From the NCBI GenBank assembly GCA_947483555.1, contig CANKMW010000005.1, forward strand, positions 1 through 64,000: a stretch of 64,000 bases of DNA, read 5' to 3'. This DNA is from Myxococcales bacterium. Its GTDB lineage: Bacteria; Myxococcota_A; Polyangia; Haliangiales; Haliangiaceae. Numbering within the stretch: position 1 is the stretch's first letter; each line of letters opens with the position of its first letter. The translations under genes and the position numbers were made by a program. Below, piece after piece: positions 8,525 to 18,122 of the stretch. The notes below the pieces were generated by a model. It did no database searches. It was not told the origin of the DNA and was given only the letters and a program-made list of their open reading frames with translations.

Positions 8525-9580
<1,056 letters not shown>

Positions 9581-9600
9581 GCGATGATAGCAGCTCGCCC

Positions 9601-11361
9601 CTAGAACAACACCGCGCCGACGACCCGGGCCAGGCCGGTCCATGACGGCTCGAGCTCCTGCGCGATCATGCGCCGGGCGACCTTGGCGGCCTTCGGGTTG
9701 CCGGTGAACCACAGCGGACGGGGTCGCACCACCAGCGGGCCACGGATGACCGACTTGTCGATGCCCTCGAGCATGAACGTGTTGTGGACCCAGCCCAGCC
9801 CGCTCTGGATGTCAGCCAGCGTGGCCGAGGGGTGGCCGCCCCACGGCAGCGAGCCGAGGCCGTAGCCCAGCGCCGGCCAGTGATTGACGGCGACCGTCCC
9901 GTAGCGCAGCTCGGTGATGGCGCGCTCGACGCACACGCCGACCGTCGGGTCGCGCTCGAGCTTGCCGTGCACGAAGATGGCGGCGTTGAGGGTGCCCCAC
10001 AGCGTGTCGTTGCAGAAGCGCGTCGCGCGGTCGAGGAACTCGACCGGATCGCCGGACTCGCCGGCGGTCCCCAGCGGCGCGTCACTCAGGATGCCGCAGA
10101 ACGGTTCGAGCTGGAACACCGGGTCCTGGCCGTTCGAGGTGTCGACCTCGCGGATGATGGTCCATGGCAGCTCGCCGTCGCCGGCGCGGCCCGGCACGTT
10201 GAGGTCGCGGCCGGCGGTCAGCCGGGCGTAGCGCTCGAAGGCGCCCGGGTAGTACGCCTTGCGTGCCGGCGAACGGCCGAGCTCGCGCGCGATCAGTCCG
10301 AGGAACGCATCGCGCTGCGGCCAGGCCCGCGACGTGATCAGCATCTTGGCGGCGTTGCAGTTGAACGACGCGTTGTTGGTGACCATGGTGGCGACGTTGG
10401 CGGCCATGAAGGCCAGCTCGTCGTCGTGATACGTGTACGGCACGATCACGACCGGGCTGACGTTGCCCAGCTCCGACGAGATCGGCTTCTGCAGGCGCGG
10501 CTGGTTGGCGGCCTTGCGGCGGTCGCGCTCGGGGCCGGGTGGTCCCCACACGATCAGGTCGTGGGTCTTGTCGGAGCCGGTGATGTGGATGTCTTGCACG
10601 CCGGCGTGCTCGGTGAGGTACTGGCCGACGTCGCCGCCACCGTAGACGATGCGCAGGAAGCCGCGATCGAGGAGCGGCGCCAGCGCCCGTTCGAGGATCG
10701 GCCCCGACCACTCGTTGACCGGGTTCATCTTGAGCAGGCAGACGTAGCCCTCGACGAACATCTTCGAGAACACGTCCATCGGCGGAATGTTCGAGACGTT
10801 GCCGGCGCCGAGGATGAGCGACACCCCGCCCTCGGGGTCGCGCTGGCGATAGAAACTCGCCTGTCGGCGCGCGGCCTCGGCGCGGTCGACACCAGGCAAC
10901 ATCAGACAGTCGCCGCGGAAGCCGGTGAAGGCGATCTTGTCGAACCTGCTGGTCGGGAACACCTCGATCTCGAGGCGGCCATCCTTGCGCGTGCGGGTCG
11001 TCGTGCCGAGCGGCGGTCGGCCGGCGCGCGCGATGGCGTCGAGGCTGTCGGCCATGAGCCGCGCCATGCGCAGCGTCGGCAGCGGACCGGCGAGCCACTC
11101 CTCGGCCGCGAACACGCCGCTGATGCCCTTGGCCTTGCAGCCGGTGGCGACCCACGCCTCGGCGGCGTCGGCGATGCGCGGCATGCACTCGCGCAGCAGC
11201 GCGGCCTTCTCGGCTGGCGCCATGCGCGCGAACGCCCGCGCTCGATCGCCGAGGCGCGCCACCGCGTCGTCGAGATCGGGGCGGCCGGTGGGACGGATGC
11301 TCTGCGCCGCCTGGCTCATCACCGCCGTGGCAGAGGAGGTGGCCGTCGTGGTCGTCGCCAT
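9601..11361 (-). CDS. Aldehyde dehydrogenase superfamily protein
   Basis: A 586-residue protein, longer than a typical ALDH (about 480-500). It has the fold's key segments: LGAGNVSNIPPMD and LLKMNPVNEW in the NAD-binding half, HITGSDKTHD, the general-base region SSELGNVSPV and the catalytic Cys in NNASFNCNAAKML. It should oxidise an aldehyde or acyl intermediate with NAD(P). Substrate is unknown; the atypical GNVSN and HITGSD segments place it outside classical ALDH clades. The N-terminus (1-20) is Thr/Ala-rich and may be non-functional; an internal Met at 15 is an alternative start. A TACAGT hexamer ends 7 nt upstream of the ATG. Confidence 0.83.
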   Translation of the reverse strand: MATTTTATSSATAVMSQAAQSIRPTGRPDLDDAVARLGDRARAFARMAPAEKAALLRECMPRIADAAEAWVATGCKAKGISGVFAAEEWLAGPLPTLRMARLMADSLDAIARAGRPPLGTTTRTRKDGRLEIEVFPTSRFDKIAFTGFRGDCLMLPGVDRAEAARRQASFYRQRDPEGGVSLILGAGNVSNIPPMDVFSKMFVEGYVCLLKMNPVNEWSGPILERALAPLLDRGFLRIVYGGGDVGQYLTEHAGVQDIHITGSDKTHDLIVWGPPGPERDRRKAANQPRLQKPISSELGNVSPVVIVPYTYHDDELAFMAANVATMVTNNASFNCNAAKMLITSRAWPQRDAFLGLIARELGRSPARKAYYPGAFERYARLTAGRDLNVPGRAGDGELPWTIIREVDTSNGQDPVFQLEPFCGILSDAPLGTAGESGDPVEFLDRATRFCNDTLWGTLNAAIFVHGKLERDPTVGVCVERAITELRYGTVAVNHWPALGYGLGSLPWGGHPSATLADIQSGLGWVHNTFMLEGIDKSVIRGPLVVRPRPLWFTGNPKAAKVARRMIAQELEPSWTGLARVVGAVLF

Positions 11362-11368
11362 GACGCGT

Positions 11369-11374
11369 ACTGTA
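11369..11374 (-). promoter_or_regulatory. Putative -10 hexamer, near-leaderless ALDH gene
   Basis: TACAGT on the minus strand ends 7 nt before the ATG at 11361. No Shine-Dalgarno sequence is visible between them and no convincing -35 was found. Confidence 0.35.
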
Positions 11375-11416
11375 CTCGCCGTGGCGGCGGGAGGAAGCCT
11401 CAGCGGCGCTTGCCGA

Positions 11417-11986
11417 TCAAGGCGGCGGTTGGCTGCTGCCGGTCCCGATCGCGCGCACCGGCCGCAGCGCCGCCTCGCCGGCCTCGCGGAAGCCGGTCGG
11501 GTTGCGCTTCGGATCGATCCCCGACTTCACGCCGGCATCGAGGTGGCGCTGGTAGATCTCGACCCGCACCTCCTCGTAGCTCGGGCACGCTTGCTCGCCG
11601 ACGTTGGCACACTCCGACAGCGTGTGGTTCGCGAACTCGAGCGCCTCCGTGACCTCCAGCCGGTCGGCGTGCGCGATCGACGCCGCCAGCAGCGCCTGCC
11701 AGCGGGTCGGTGACGCCGCGCCGCGCTCGGCGGCCACCGCGGCCGCCTGGACCGCCCAGTCGAGCTGGCCGGCCTCGCCGAGGCGCCGTGACACCTCGGC
11801 GGCAGCCTTGCCGTCATCGGGGCGGGCGAGGGCGCGCGCCTCGGCGAACGCCAGGGCGAGCCGGCTGTCGGCGTCGAGCTTGGTCGATGGCCCCGCGGTC
11901 ACGGCGCGCGGGGGCAGGAACAGCACCACGGCGACCACCACGAGGACGACCAGATCGGTGAGCGACAGGAAGCGGTTGATCTGCAC
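11417..11986 (-). CDS. Membrane-anchored helical protein divergent from the TolQ/ExbD operon
   Basis: A 189-residue protein of unknown function. It has one N-terminal transmembrane helix (about 10-28, LVVLVVVAVVLFLPP) and a largely helical periplasmic part rich in Ala, Arg and Glu, with a conserved-looking pair of Cys residues near 128 and 137 (ECANVGEQACPSYE). The only start is GTG at 11986. It is transcribed away from the ExbB/ExbD operon and the 241-bp interval between them (11987-12227) holds the promoters of both, in which I could not find a clear consensus. A role with the proton-channel complex is possible by neighbourhood only. Confidence 0.66.
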   Translation of the reverse strand: MQINRFLSLTDLVVLVVVAVVLFLPPRAVTAGPSTKLDADSRLALAFAEARALARPDDGKAAAEVSRRLGEAGQLDWAVQAAAVAAERGAASPTRWQALLAASIAHADRLEVTEALEFANHTLSECANVGEQACPSYEEVRVEIYQRHLDAGVKSGIDPKRNPTGFREAGEAALRPVRAIGTGSSQPPP

Positions 11987-12227
11987 GCGTCAGCTCTTTC
12001 GGACATCACGAACCGGCATCGGTTCCCGCTTATCGAAGCCACCCCGCGATGGCGTGGCATTTCGCCCCGAGGCGGCGCGTGTTGCCACGCTGATCGGGGT
12101 CTGTGCGTGCGTGCCTACACGAATGAAAGCGAACAATCACTAGATCTTACGCCCGTGGATCCACTTTTGCAATCTCGCGTTACCTCGAACCTCGAACCGC
12201 CCGCTCCCTCCTGGAGGTACTCCGACC

Positions 12228-12869
<642 letters not shown>

Positions 12870-12876
12870 TCCAACG

Positions 12877-12899
12877 GGCCATCCATCCTACGGATGGCC
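12877..12899. other. Intercistronic hairpin between exbB- and exbD-type genes
   Basis: A perfect 8-bp stem, GGCCATCC with GGATGGCC, closes a 7-nt loop. No U-tract follows, so it is more likely an mRNA stability or processing element than a terminator. It lies in the 47-nt gap before the next gene, whose SD (GGAGG) follows at about 12904. Confidence 0.6.
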
Positions 12900-12916
12900 G
12901 CTCGGAGGTACCCACC

Positions 12917-13429
12917 ATGGGCGCTGCGATAGATACCGGCGGGGACAAGAAGAGCCTCAACGTCGAGCTCAACATCGTCCCCTACATCGACCTGATGAGC
13001 TGCCTCACCGCATTCCTGCTGGTGGTCGCGGTGTGGGTCAACATCGCGCAGATCACGATCCAGCCGAAGGGCAAGAATCGCAACCAGCCGATCACCGACA
13101 TCATCGATCCGCCACCGGTCATCTCGGTGTTGATCCAGGCCGACACCATCTACGTCGGGGTTTCGCGGCTCGCGATCGACCCGGTCCAGATCAAGAAGTC
13201 GCCCGGCGGCGACTACGAGTGGGCCACGTTCGAGAACGCCCTCATCGCCCTGAAGAAGGAAGAGGCGTTCGCCGAGCGCAACGACATCGAGATCGCGGCC
13301 GAGAGCACGACGATGGCGCCGGTCAAGTACGACTACGTGATCCACGCCATGGATCTCGCGGTCAAGGTCGGGTTCACGGGGGTCGGCCTTTCCGAGCCCA
13401 CGAGCCTGTCCTGGCGCCCGACGCTGTAA
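12917..13429 (+). CDS. ExbD/TolR-type biopolymer transport protein (first copy)
   Basis: A 170-residue bitopic protein. The short cytoplasmic N-terminus leads to one transmembrane helix (about 20-44) bearing the family's essential acid Asp25 in VPYIDLMSCLTAFLL, followed by a periplasmic domain. These proteins form the plug or rotor of the ExbB/TolQ channel and pass energy to an envelope partner. Compared with canonical ExbD (about 140 aa) the periplasmic domain is slightly longer. The gene is preceded by GGAGG and lies 47 nt after the channel gene and 12 nt before a second, divergent ExbD-type gene, so a heteromeric TolR/ExbD pair is likely. Confidence 0.9.
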   Translation: MGAAIDTGGDKKSLNVELNIVPYIDLMSCLTAFLLVVAVWVNIAQITIQPKGKNRNQPITDIIDPPPVISVLIQADTIYVGVSRLAIDPVQIKKSPGGDYEWATFENALIALKKEEAFAERNDIEIAAESTTMAPVKYDYVIHAMDLAVKVGFTGVGLSEPTSLSWRPTL

Positions 13430-13441
13430 GGAGACCATCAG

Positions 13442-14041
13442 ATGCCAGTCAAACAGGCAGGCTCACGCCTCTACCGTTCGGTGCCGTTCAAGCACCTGGG
13501 CAAGGGCTCGGCGACCGAAGGCGCGAAGTCGCAGAACGTCACCCTCAACCTGGTGCCGTTCGTCGACACGATGACGATCCTCGTCTGCTTCCTGCTGATG
13601 GTGTTCTCGGCGTCGGGCGAGCTGCTCAAGGCCCAGAAGGGCCTCGAGTTGCCGCAGGCCGACCGCAAGGACGTGCTGCAAGAGGCGCCGATCATCATCA
13701 TCACCAAGACCGACGTGTCCTTCATGGGCACCCAGGTCGCGACGCTCGACAGCTTGCTGCGCGACGAGACGCCCACGCTCAAGATCGAGGCCTTGTTCGA
13801 GCGCTTGAAGGCGGTGCACAAGAAGCGGAGCGAGGAGATCAGCCTCGGTCGCGACAAGCGCGCCAAGAAGGCCTGCGACGACCTCAAGGCCGGCATCGTC
13901 GACCCCTCGAACCTGTGTCCGATGGGGCTCGCCATCCTGCAGGCCGACAAGGAAGTCGACGCTCGGGTCATCACGATGGTCGTGACGACCGCGAAGTACG
14001 CCGAGTTCGACAACCTCCTGTTCGCGGTGAAGAACAAGTAA
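13442..14041 (+). CDS. ExbD/TolR-type biopolymer transport protein (second copy)
   Basis: A 199-residue second ExbD-type subunit. A basic cytoplasmic N-terminus of about 33 residues precedes the transmembrane helix with essential Asp42 (VPFVDTMTILVCFLL). The periplasmic part has an extra helical insertion (about 115-160, RLKAVHKKRSEE...KKACDDLK) with two Cys residues that could form a disulfide. It shares little sequence with the first copy outside the membrane segment, implying different partners. Start ATG at 13442 follows AAGGAG. Confidence 0.9.
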   Translation: MPVKQAGSRLYRSVPFKHLGKGSATEGAKSQNVTLNLVPFVDTMTILVCFLLMVFSASGELLKAQKGLELPQADRKDVLQEAPIIIITKTDVSFMGTQVATLDSLLRDETPTLKIEALFERLKAVHKKRSEEISLGRDKRAKKACDDLKAGIVDPSNLCPMGLAILQADKEVDARVITMVVTTAKYAEFDNLLFAVKNK

Positions 14042-14089
14042 CGCGGGCTGCCCGATCGCTTCGGTTCACGGTATCACTCGTATGAAGAG

Positions 14090-14122
14090 CGCCGGGTCGG
14101 GCTGCACAGGCCTCACCCGGCG
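14090..14122. other. Intercistronic hairpin before the HEAT-type lipoprotein gene
   Basis: CGCCGGGT and ACCCGGCG pair perfectly around a 17-nt loop in the 118-nt gap. There is no U-tract, and the downstream gene has its own SD (GAAAGGA), so attenuation or mRNA processing is more plausible than termination. Confidence 0.5.
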
Positions 14123-14159
14123 TTGCATCATCTGACGCGGCTCTCGAAAGGACCGATCC

Positions 14160-16346
14160 ATGACCTTGCGATGGCGGAACTTGTCCGTCCTGCTGTCTGT
14201 CTTCCTCGTCGGCGCGGCGGCGACTGTCACGCTGTCCGGCTGCCAGGAAGATGCGTTCGTCTACACGACGTGGACCGACAAGCTGGGCGATTCGAACGAG
14301 GTCGAGCGCGCCGTCACCGAGCTGGAACGGCTCGGTGACAACCGGGCCATTCCCGCGCTCGGCAAGGCGTGGGAGCGCCAGGGGCGTCCCGAGGCCATCC
14401 TGCAGGTCATCATCGACCTCGCCAAGCCGCTGACGGAGGAGCAGGCCAAGGCCAACTACAAGAACAACGACAAGGCGCGCGCGGCGGCCTGGGACAAGGC
14501 GCTGCCGATCCTCACCAAGGCGATCGAGGAGGTCGACTCGGCCAACCCGCGATCGATCGAGAGCGCGCGGCTGGCTGCCGAGGCGCTGGGCGCCGCCAAG
14601 ATCGACGGCGCGCTCGAGGTGTTGACGACCGCCGCCAACAAGCCGACCGACAAGCCGGAGATCAAGCAGCTGCGCGGCCAGGCCATCCTGTCGCTCGGCG
14701 AGCTCGGAAATCCCGGCGCCGTGTCGGTGCTGGCGACCATCATTCGCGAGGAGTTCAGCCCGGCGAAGCCGGAGTTGCACGGCGCCGCCATCATCGCGCT
14801 CGGCAAGCTCAAGAGCCCGCAGGCCATTCCGGTGCTGATCGAGTCGATGTACCGGCTGCCGTTCTTCTTCAAGCAGGTGCGCCGCTCGCTGGTCGCCTCG
14901 GGCGACACGGTCGGACCGCGCATGCGGGCGATCCTCGACGGCACCGACACCGAGGTCAACACGCTGTTCAAGGAGAACAGCCTCGGCATGTACAAGGGTG
15001 ACCTGGGCAAAGATCCGCTGCCGCCGGCCGAGTGGCAGCCAGTCTCGGCGATGGACTACTACGCCGCGATCATCATCGGCGACCTCTACGATCCGGCGGC
15101 GGTGCCGGCGCTGCTCAAGGCGCTGGCCCGAGCCCCGGTGCCGTCGTACTTCGTCGATTCGGCGCCCGGTCCGGTGGCCCACAACGCGGTGCTCGACGCG
15201 CTGCGCAAGATCGGTTCCCCGGAGTCGACCAAGGCCGTGCTCGACGTGTGGACGACCGGCAAGATCGACGACATCAAGCCGATGGCCGCCAACGTGTTCT
15301 CGTTCGTGTCGCGGGACGGCTCGGAGAAGCTGACCAAGGGCAACGCGCTCGATGCGCTGGGCGCCATCGCCGCCAAGAACGACGCCGAGCAGGGCCTGCG
15401 CCTCGAGGCCTCGGTGGCCTACGGCCGCCTGGCCCGCAGCAAGGACCGCATCCCGCTGCTCATGGGCCAGGCCAAGCGGTACAAGGACGAGAGCGACAAG
15501 GCGCAGAAGGAGGCCGACGGCCCGCCCAAGGCTGCCTACGAGAAGGCGAAGGCGGTGTACGACGCCGCCAAGGCCGAGCTCGACAAGACCAAGGCCGACG
15601 TCGCCCGCAGCGGCGGCGAGCGCAAGGCGCCGATCGAGCAGATCGACGCCATGACCAAGGCCAAGGTCGGGTTCGACAAGGTCAAGGAGCCGTACACCCT
15701 GGCCAAGGGGGCCTGGAAGACGTTCGACGAGAAGGCCAAGGCCTATCGCGGCTTCCAGCGGCTGTTCGAGACCCACGCCGCGCGCATCGAGATCGCCATG
15801 CACTGCAAGGATGATCCGGCCTGCTACGTGGCGACCTTGGTCCCGGTGCCGACCGAGCCCGACAAGGACGCCGACGGCAACCCCAAGCTGGGCCCCGACG
15901 GCAAGCCCAAGTTGAAGGCGCCCGACATCCAGACCAAGTGCAAGGCCGACTGGGCGGCGGTGTCGCCCCGCCTCAAGGCGGCGTCAGCCGAGATCGAGGT
16001 CGCCAAGTACACCGACGAGGAGAAGCTCGAGGTGTGCATCGCGCAGATCGAGCGCGCGCTGCTCGAGCTGGGCAAGATGGGGCCCAAGGCCAAGAGCGCG
16101 GCGCTGGAGATCCTGCTCTACAACGTGTCGAGCGATGACCGGCTGGTGCGGCAGAGCATCCTGCTCACGCTGCCCAAGGTGGCCGGGAAGGAATGCGCCA
16201 AGTGCGGTGAGATGCTCGACGCCGCGATCAGGGCCGCCGCCGGCAAGGACGCGTTGCGCGAGCTCAACTTCGAGACCCAGGTGCTGCGCAGCTACTTCGC
16301 CGGCGACGCCGCCGAGGCCGACCCTGCCGACGCCCCCGCGAAGTGA
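14160..16346 (+). CDS. HEAT-like repeat lipoprotein of the ExbB/ExbD operon
   Basis: A 728-residue lipoprotein: signal peptide with lipobox LSGC (Cys about 28). An array of paired-helix HEAT or PBS-lyase-like repeats follows (for example about 45-65 AVTELERLGDNRAIPALGKA, 175-200 GQAILSLGELGNPGAVSVL, 215-230 AAIIALGKLKSPQAIPVL, 300-315 YDPAAVPALLKAL). A Lys/Ala-rich segment with coiled-coil character (about 440-500) comes next, then further repeats to about 705. Such scaffolds bind other proteins. As the last gene after the proton-channel set, it is a good candidate for the periplasmic or outer-membrane partner that receives the channel's work. A rho-independent terminator follows at 16387. 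Confidence 0.87.
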   Translation: MTLRWRNLSVLLSVFLVGAAATVTLSGCQEDAFVYTTWTDKLGDSNEVERAVTELERLGDNRAIPALGKAWERQGRPEAILQVIIDLAKPLTEEQAKANYKNNDKARAAAWDKALPILTKAIEEVDSANPRSIESARLAAEALGAAKIDGALEVLTTAANKPTDKPEIKQLRGQAILSLGELGNPGAVSVLATIIREEFSPAKPELHGAAIIALGKLKSPQAIPVLIESMYRLPFFFKQVRRSLVASGDTVGPRMRAILDGTDTEVNTLFKENSLGMYKGDLGKDPLPPAEWQPVSAMDYYAAIIIGDLYDPAAVPALLKALARAPVPSYFVDSAPGPVAHNAVLDALRKIGSPESTKAVLDVWTTGKIDDIKPMAANVFSFVSRDGSEKLTKGNALDALGAIAAKNDAEQGLRLEASVAYGRLARSKDRIPLLMGQAKRYKDESDKAQKEADGPPKAAYEKAKAVYDAAKAELDKTKADVARSGGERKAPIEQIDAMTKAKVGFDKVKEPYTLAKGAWKTFDEKAKAYRGFQRLFETHAARIEIAMHCKDDPACYVATLVPVPTEPDKDADGNPKLGPDGKPKLKAPDIQTKCKADWAAVSPRLKAASAEIEVAKYTDEEKLEVCIAQIERALLELGKMGPKAKSAALEILLYNVSSDDRLVRQSILLTLPKVAGKECAKCGEMLDAAIRAAAGKDALRELNFETQVLRSYFAGDAAEADPADAPAK

Positions 16347-16386
16347 ACCCGGGCGGCCGCCATCGCGGGCCGCCACCATCGAAGGC

Positions 16387-16418
16387 GGCGCCCTTGCGGG
16401 CGCCGTCCTTTTGCTTTT
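16387..16418 (+). terminator. Rho-independent terminator after the ExbB/ExbD/HEAT operon
   Basis: Perfect stem GGCGCCC-TTGC-GGGCGCC followed by GTCCTTTTGCTTTT. The T-rich tail is on the plus strand, so it ends the operon from 12228. It lies immediately before the opposing tRNA-His gene. Confidence 0.8.
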
Positions 16419-16421
16419 CGG

Positions 16422-16495
16422 GGTGGATGATGGGGGTCGAACCCACGACACCCAGGACCACAACCTGGTGCTCTACCAATTGAGCTACACCCACC
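16422..16495 (-). tRNA. tRNA-His (GTG)
   Basis: The minus strand folds as a cloverleaf with acceptor GTGGGTG/CATCCAC, D-arm AGCTCAATTGGTAGAGC, anticodon stem CCAGG/CCTGG around TTGTGGT (anticodon GTG) and T-loop TTCGACC. The extra G-1 opposite C73, diagnostic for tRNA-His, is present. The CCA end is not encoded. Confidence 0.96.
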
Positions 16496-16571
16496 GAGTG
16501 GCTGTCGGTATCTAGCTGAAAATCGGGGGCACGTCCAGCGATCACGTACGTCGCCTTGGGCGGCTTGCCAA

Positions 16572-16730
16572 GGGACCGGGAATGGACAACTCGTCCGTCC
16601 TCGCGGCCGATCCATCCCCGCTAGCTTCGTTGCTCGTCGGTCACTTACCGAGGGTAAACTCCACTCCTCGCGCCTCGCCATCGGGGCGGCTCGACCGCGA
16701 TCACCGATCGATTTGTCCATTCCCGGTCCC
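16572..16730. repeat. Perfect 18-bp inverted repeat flanking 123 bp
   Basis: GGGACCGGGAATGGACAA at 16572-16589 is exactly reverse-complemented at 16713-16730. The inner 123 bp have no credible ORF but contain further short complementary tracts (GCGGCCGATC against GACCGCGATC). The right arm ends exactly at the stop codon of the SUI1 gene. It could be a small miniature mobile element or a long-range hairpin in a 3' UTR or small RNA. The 76 bp between it and tRNA-His hold nothing recognisable. Confidence 0.7.
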
Positions 16731-17101
16731 TAACCGGCGACCGTCACCTTGCGCACGCCACGAGCGGTCAGCCACGCCTCGAGCCGGCGGCGCAGATCGC
16801 CCTGCAGCACGATCGCGTCGCCATCGATCGCGCCGCCGCAGCCCATCGCCGTCTTCGCGTCGCTGCACCAGCGCTCGAGCTCGAGCGGCGGCAGCGCCAG
16901 CTTCTCGATGATCGTGGCCTCCTTGCCCCGGCGTCCCTTGCGCTCGAGCCGCACCACGGCCCGCGCCGGCGGCTTCGGCGGCGGTGGCACCGGCGTGGCC
17001 GCTGGTGGGGGCGTCGGCGCGGGCCCAGCCGGCAACGAGTCGCGGAGCCCGAACAGGACCGCGAACCGGCTCGTCGAGGTCTCGGGTTTCTTGCCGCTCA
17101 T
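16730..17101 (-). CDS. SUI1/YciH-family translation initiation factor-like protein
   Basis: A 123-residue protein with a Pro-rich N-terminal segment (about 24-46) and a C-terminal SUI1 domain (about 48-123). The family core is clear: RLERKGRRGKEATIIEKL, then GCGGAIDGDAIVLQGD and RGVRKVTVAG. Eukaryotic eIF1 and bacterial YciH bind near the ribosomal P-site and affect start-codon selection, including discrimination on leaderless mRNAs. That makes it interesting next to the many apparently leaderless genes in this genome. It lies 13 nt after the beta-propeller lipoprotein gene and may be cotranscribed with it. Confidence 0.88.
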   Translation of the reverse strand: MSGKKPETSTSRFAVLFGLRDSLPAGPAPTPPPAATPVPPPPKPPARAVVRLERKGRRGKEATIIEKLALPPLELERWCSDAKTAMGCGGAIDGDAIVLQGDLRRRLEAWLTARGVRKVTVAG

Positions 17102-17114
17102 CGGGACCCCGTCG

Positions 17115-18089
17115 TCATGGCACGCCGGACGCCCCGGCGGCGATCCGTCGCAGCGCCCCCGACGAGGTGACGTAGAGATCGCTGCACGCCAGCGTGCCGC
17201 GCCCGAACGCCATGTTCGCCGCCGAGCTCACCCCGGTCAGGAGCTGCTCGCGGGCCCCGAAGGTGCCATCGGTCGCCGCCGCGAACCGCAGCACCCGGCC
17301 GCCGCCGTTGTCGGTCACGTACAGCCGCCCTTGCGAGTCGCGGGCCAGACCATCCGGGTTGCCCGTCATCCCGGTGGCCCCGGCCAGGGCGACCGTGCGC
17401 GCGGTCTCGGCCCCGGCGGTGAGCGTGAGGCGGTGGATGTCGCCGCTGTTGTAGCTGGCCACCAGCAACGTGCCGTCGGCGTCGAACAGGACCCCGTTGG
17501 GCTGCGCGATGGGCGCCGTGGTGACCTGCGTGCGCACGTTGGCTTGCGCCACCCGGTACACATGGGTCCCGGCATAGTCGGAGTAGTAGACCGCGCCGTC
17601 GGGACCGACCGTCACGCCGTTGGCGCCGCCGGCGCTCATCAGATACGTGGTCGCGGTCGGCGTGGCGGCGGCGGTGTCGATGCGCCAGATCCGGCCGCCA
17701 CTGTTGCCGGGCGAGCCGACGTACAGGATCCCGCCGGGCGCGAGCGCCAGGCCCCACACCGTGGTGGCGCCGGTCAACGTCACCCACTGATCGACGGCCG
17801 GCCCGCCGGGCACCCAGCGACCGACCGCGCCGGACTGCGAGTAGTAGGTGGTGCCGTCGTCCGCGATCGCGATGCCCTCGGTGCCGCCGAGGTCGGCGAG
17901 TGGTAGCGTCGTCGAGCCGCATCCGGTGGCGCCGTCGGCAGGCGCGTCGAGTTCCTGGGCGCCATCGTTGCCCGCACCGTCGTCGCCACCACCGTCGTCG
18001 CCGGCGGCGTCTGGATCGGTGCCGTCGCTGCCGCCGCACGCAGCGAGGACGAGGGCCAGGGCAAGCGCGACCAACGGCGGCGACGTCAT
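17115..18089 (-). CDS. Beta-propeller (SMP-30/NHL-like) lipoprotein
   Basis: A 324-residue exported lipoprotein: signal peptide with lipobox VLAAC (Cys about 18), an Asp/Gly/Ala-rich linker (20-55) and a six-bladed propeller-like domain (about 65-315). Its repeated blades include GTEGIAIADDGTTYYS, GVTVGPDGAVYYSDY, NGVLFDADGTLLVAS and DGLARDSQGRLYVTDN. SMP-30/gluconolactonase-like propellers are either lactonases or ligand-binding modules; the catalytic metal ligands are not obvious, so binding is as likely. ATG at 18089 is preferred over an upstream TTG; a TATCTT hexamer ends 7 nt before it. Confidence 0.82.
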   Translation of the reverse strand: MTSPPLVALALALVLAACGGSDGTDPDAAGDDGGGDDGAGNDGAQELDAPADGATGCGSTTLPLADLGGTEGIAIADDGTTYYSQSGAVGRWVPGGPAVDQWVTLTGATTVWGLALAPGGILYVGSPGNSGGRIWRIDTAAATPTATTYLMSAGGANGVTVGPDGAVYYSDYAGTHVYRVAQANVRTQVTTAPIAQPNGVLFDADGTLLVASYNSGDIHRLTLTAGAETARTVALAGATGMTGNPDGLARDSQGRLYVTDNGGGRVLRFAAATDGTFGAREQLLTGVSSAANMAFGRGTLACSDLYVTSSGALRRIAAGASGVP

Positions 18090-18096
18090 GGCGCGC

Positions 18097-18102
18097 AAGA
18101 TA
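18097..18102 (-). promoter_or_regulatory. Putative -10 hexamer of the propeller lipoprotein gene
   Basis: TATCTT on the minus strand ends 7 nt before the ATG at 18089; no SD lies between, suggesting a leaderless transcript. Confidence 0.35.
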
Positions 18103-18122
18103 CTCCCGGCACGCGCCCCGAG

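Noticed and set aside
12877..12899. Intercistronic hairpin as a terminator
   Set aside because: No U-tract follows and the downstream ExbD-type gene belongs to the same functional set.
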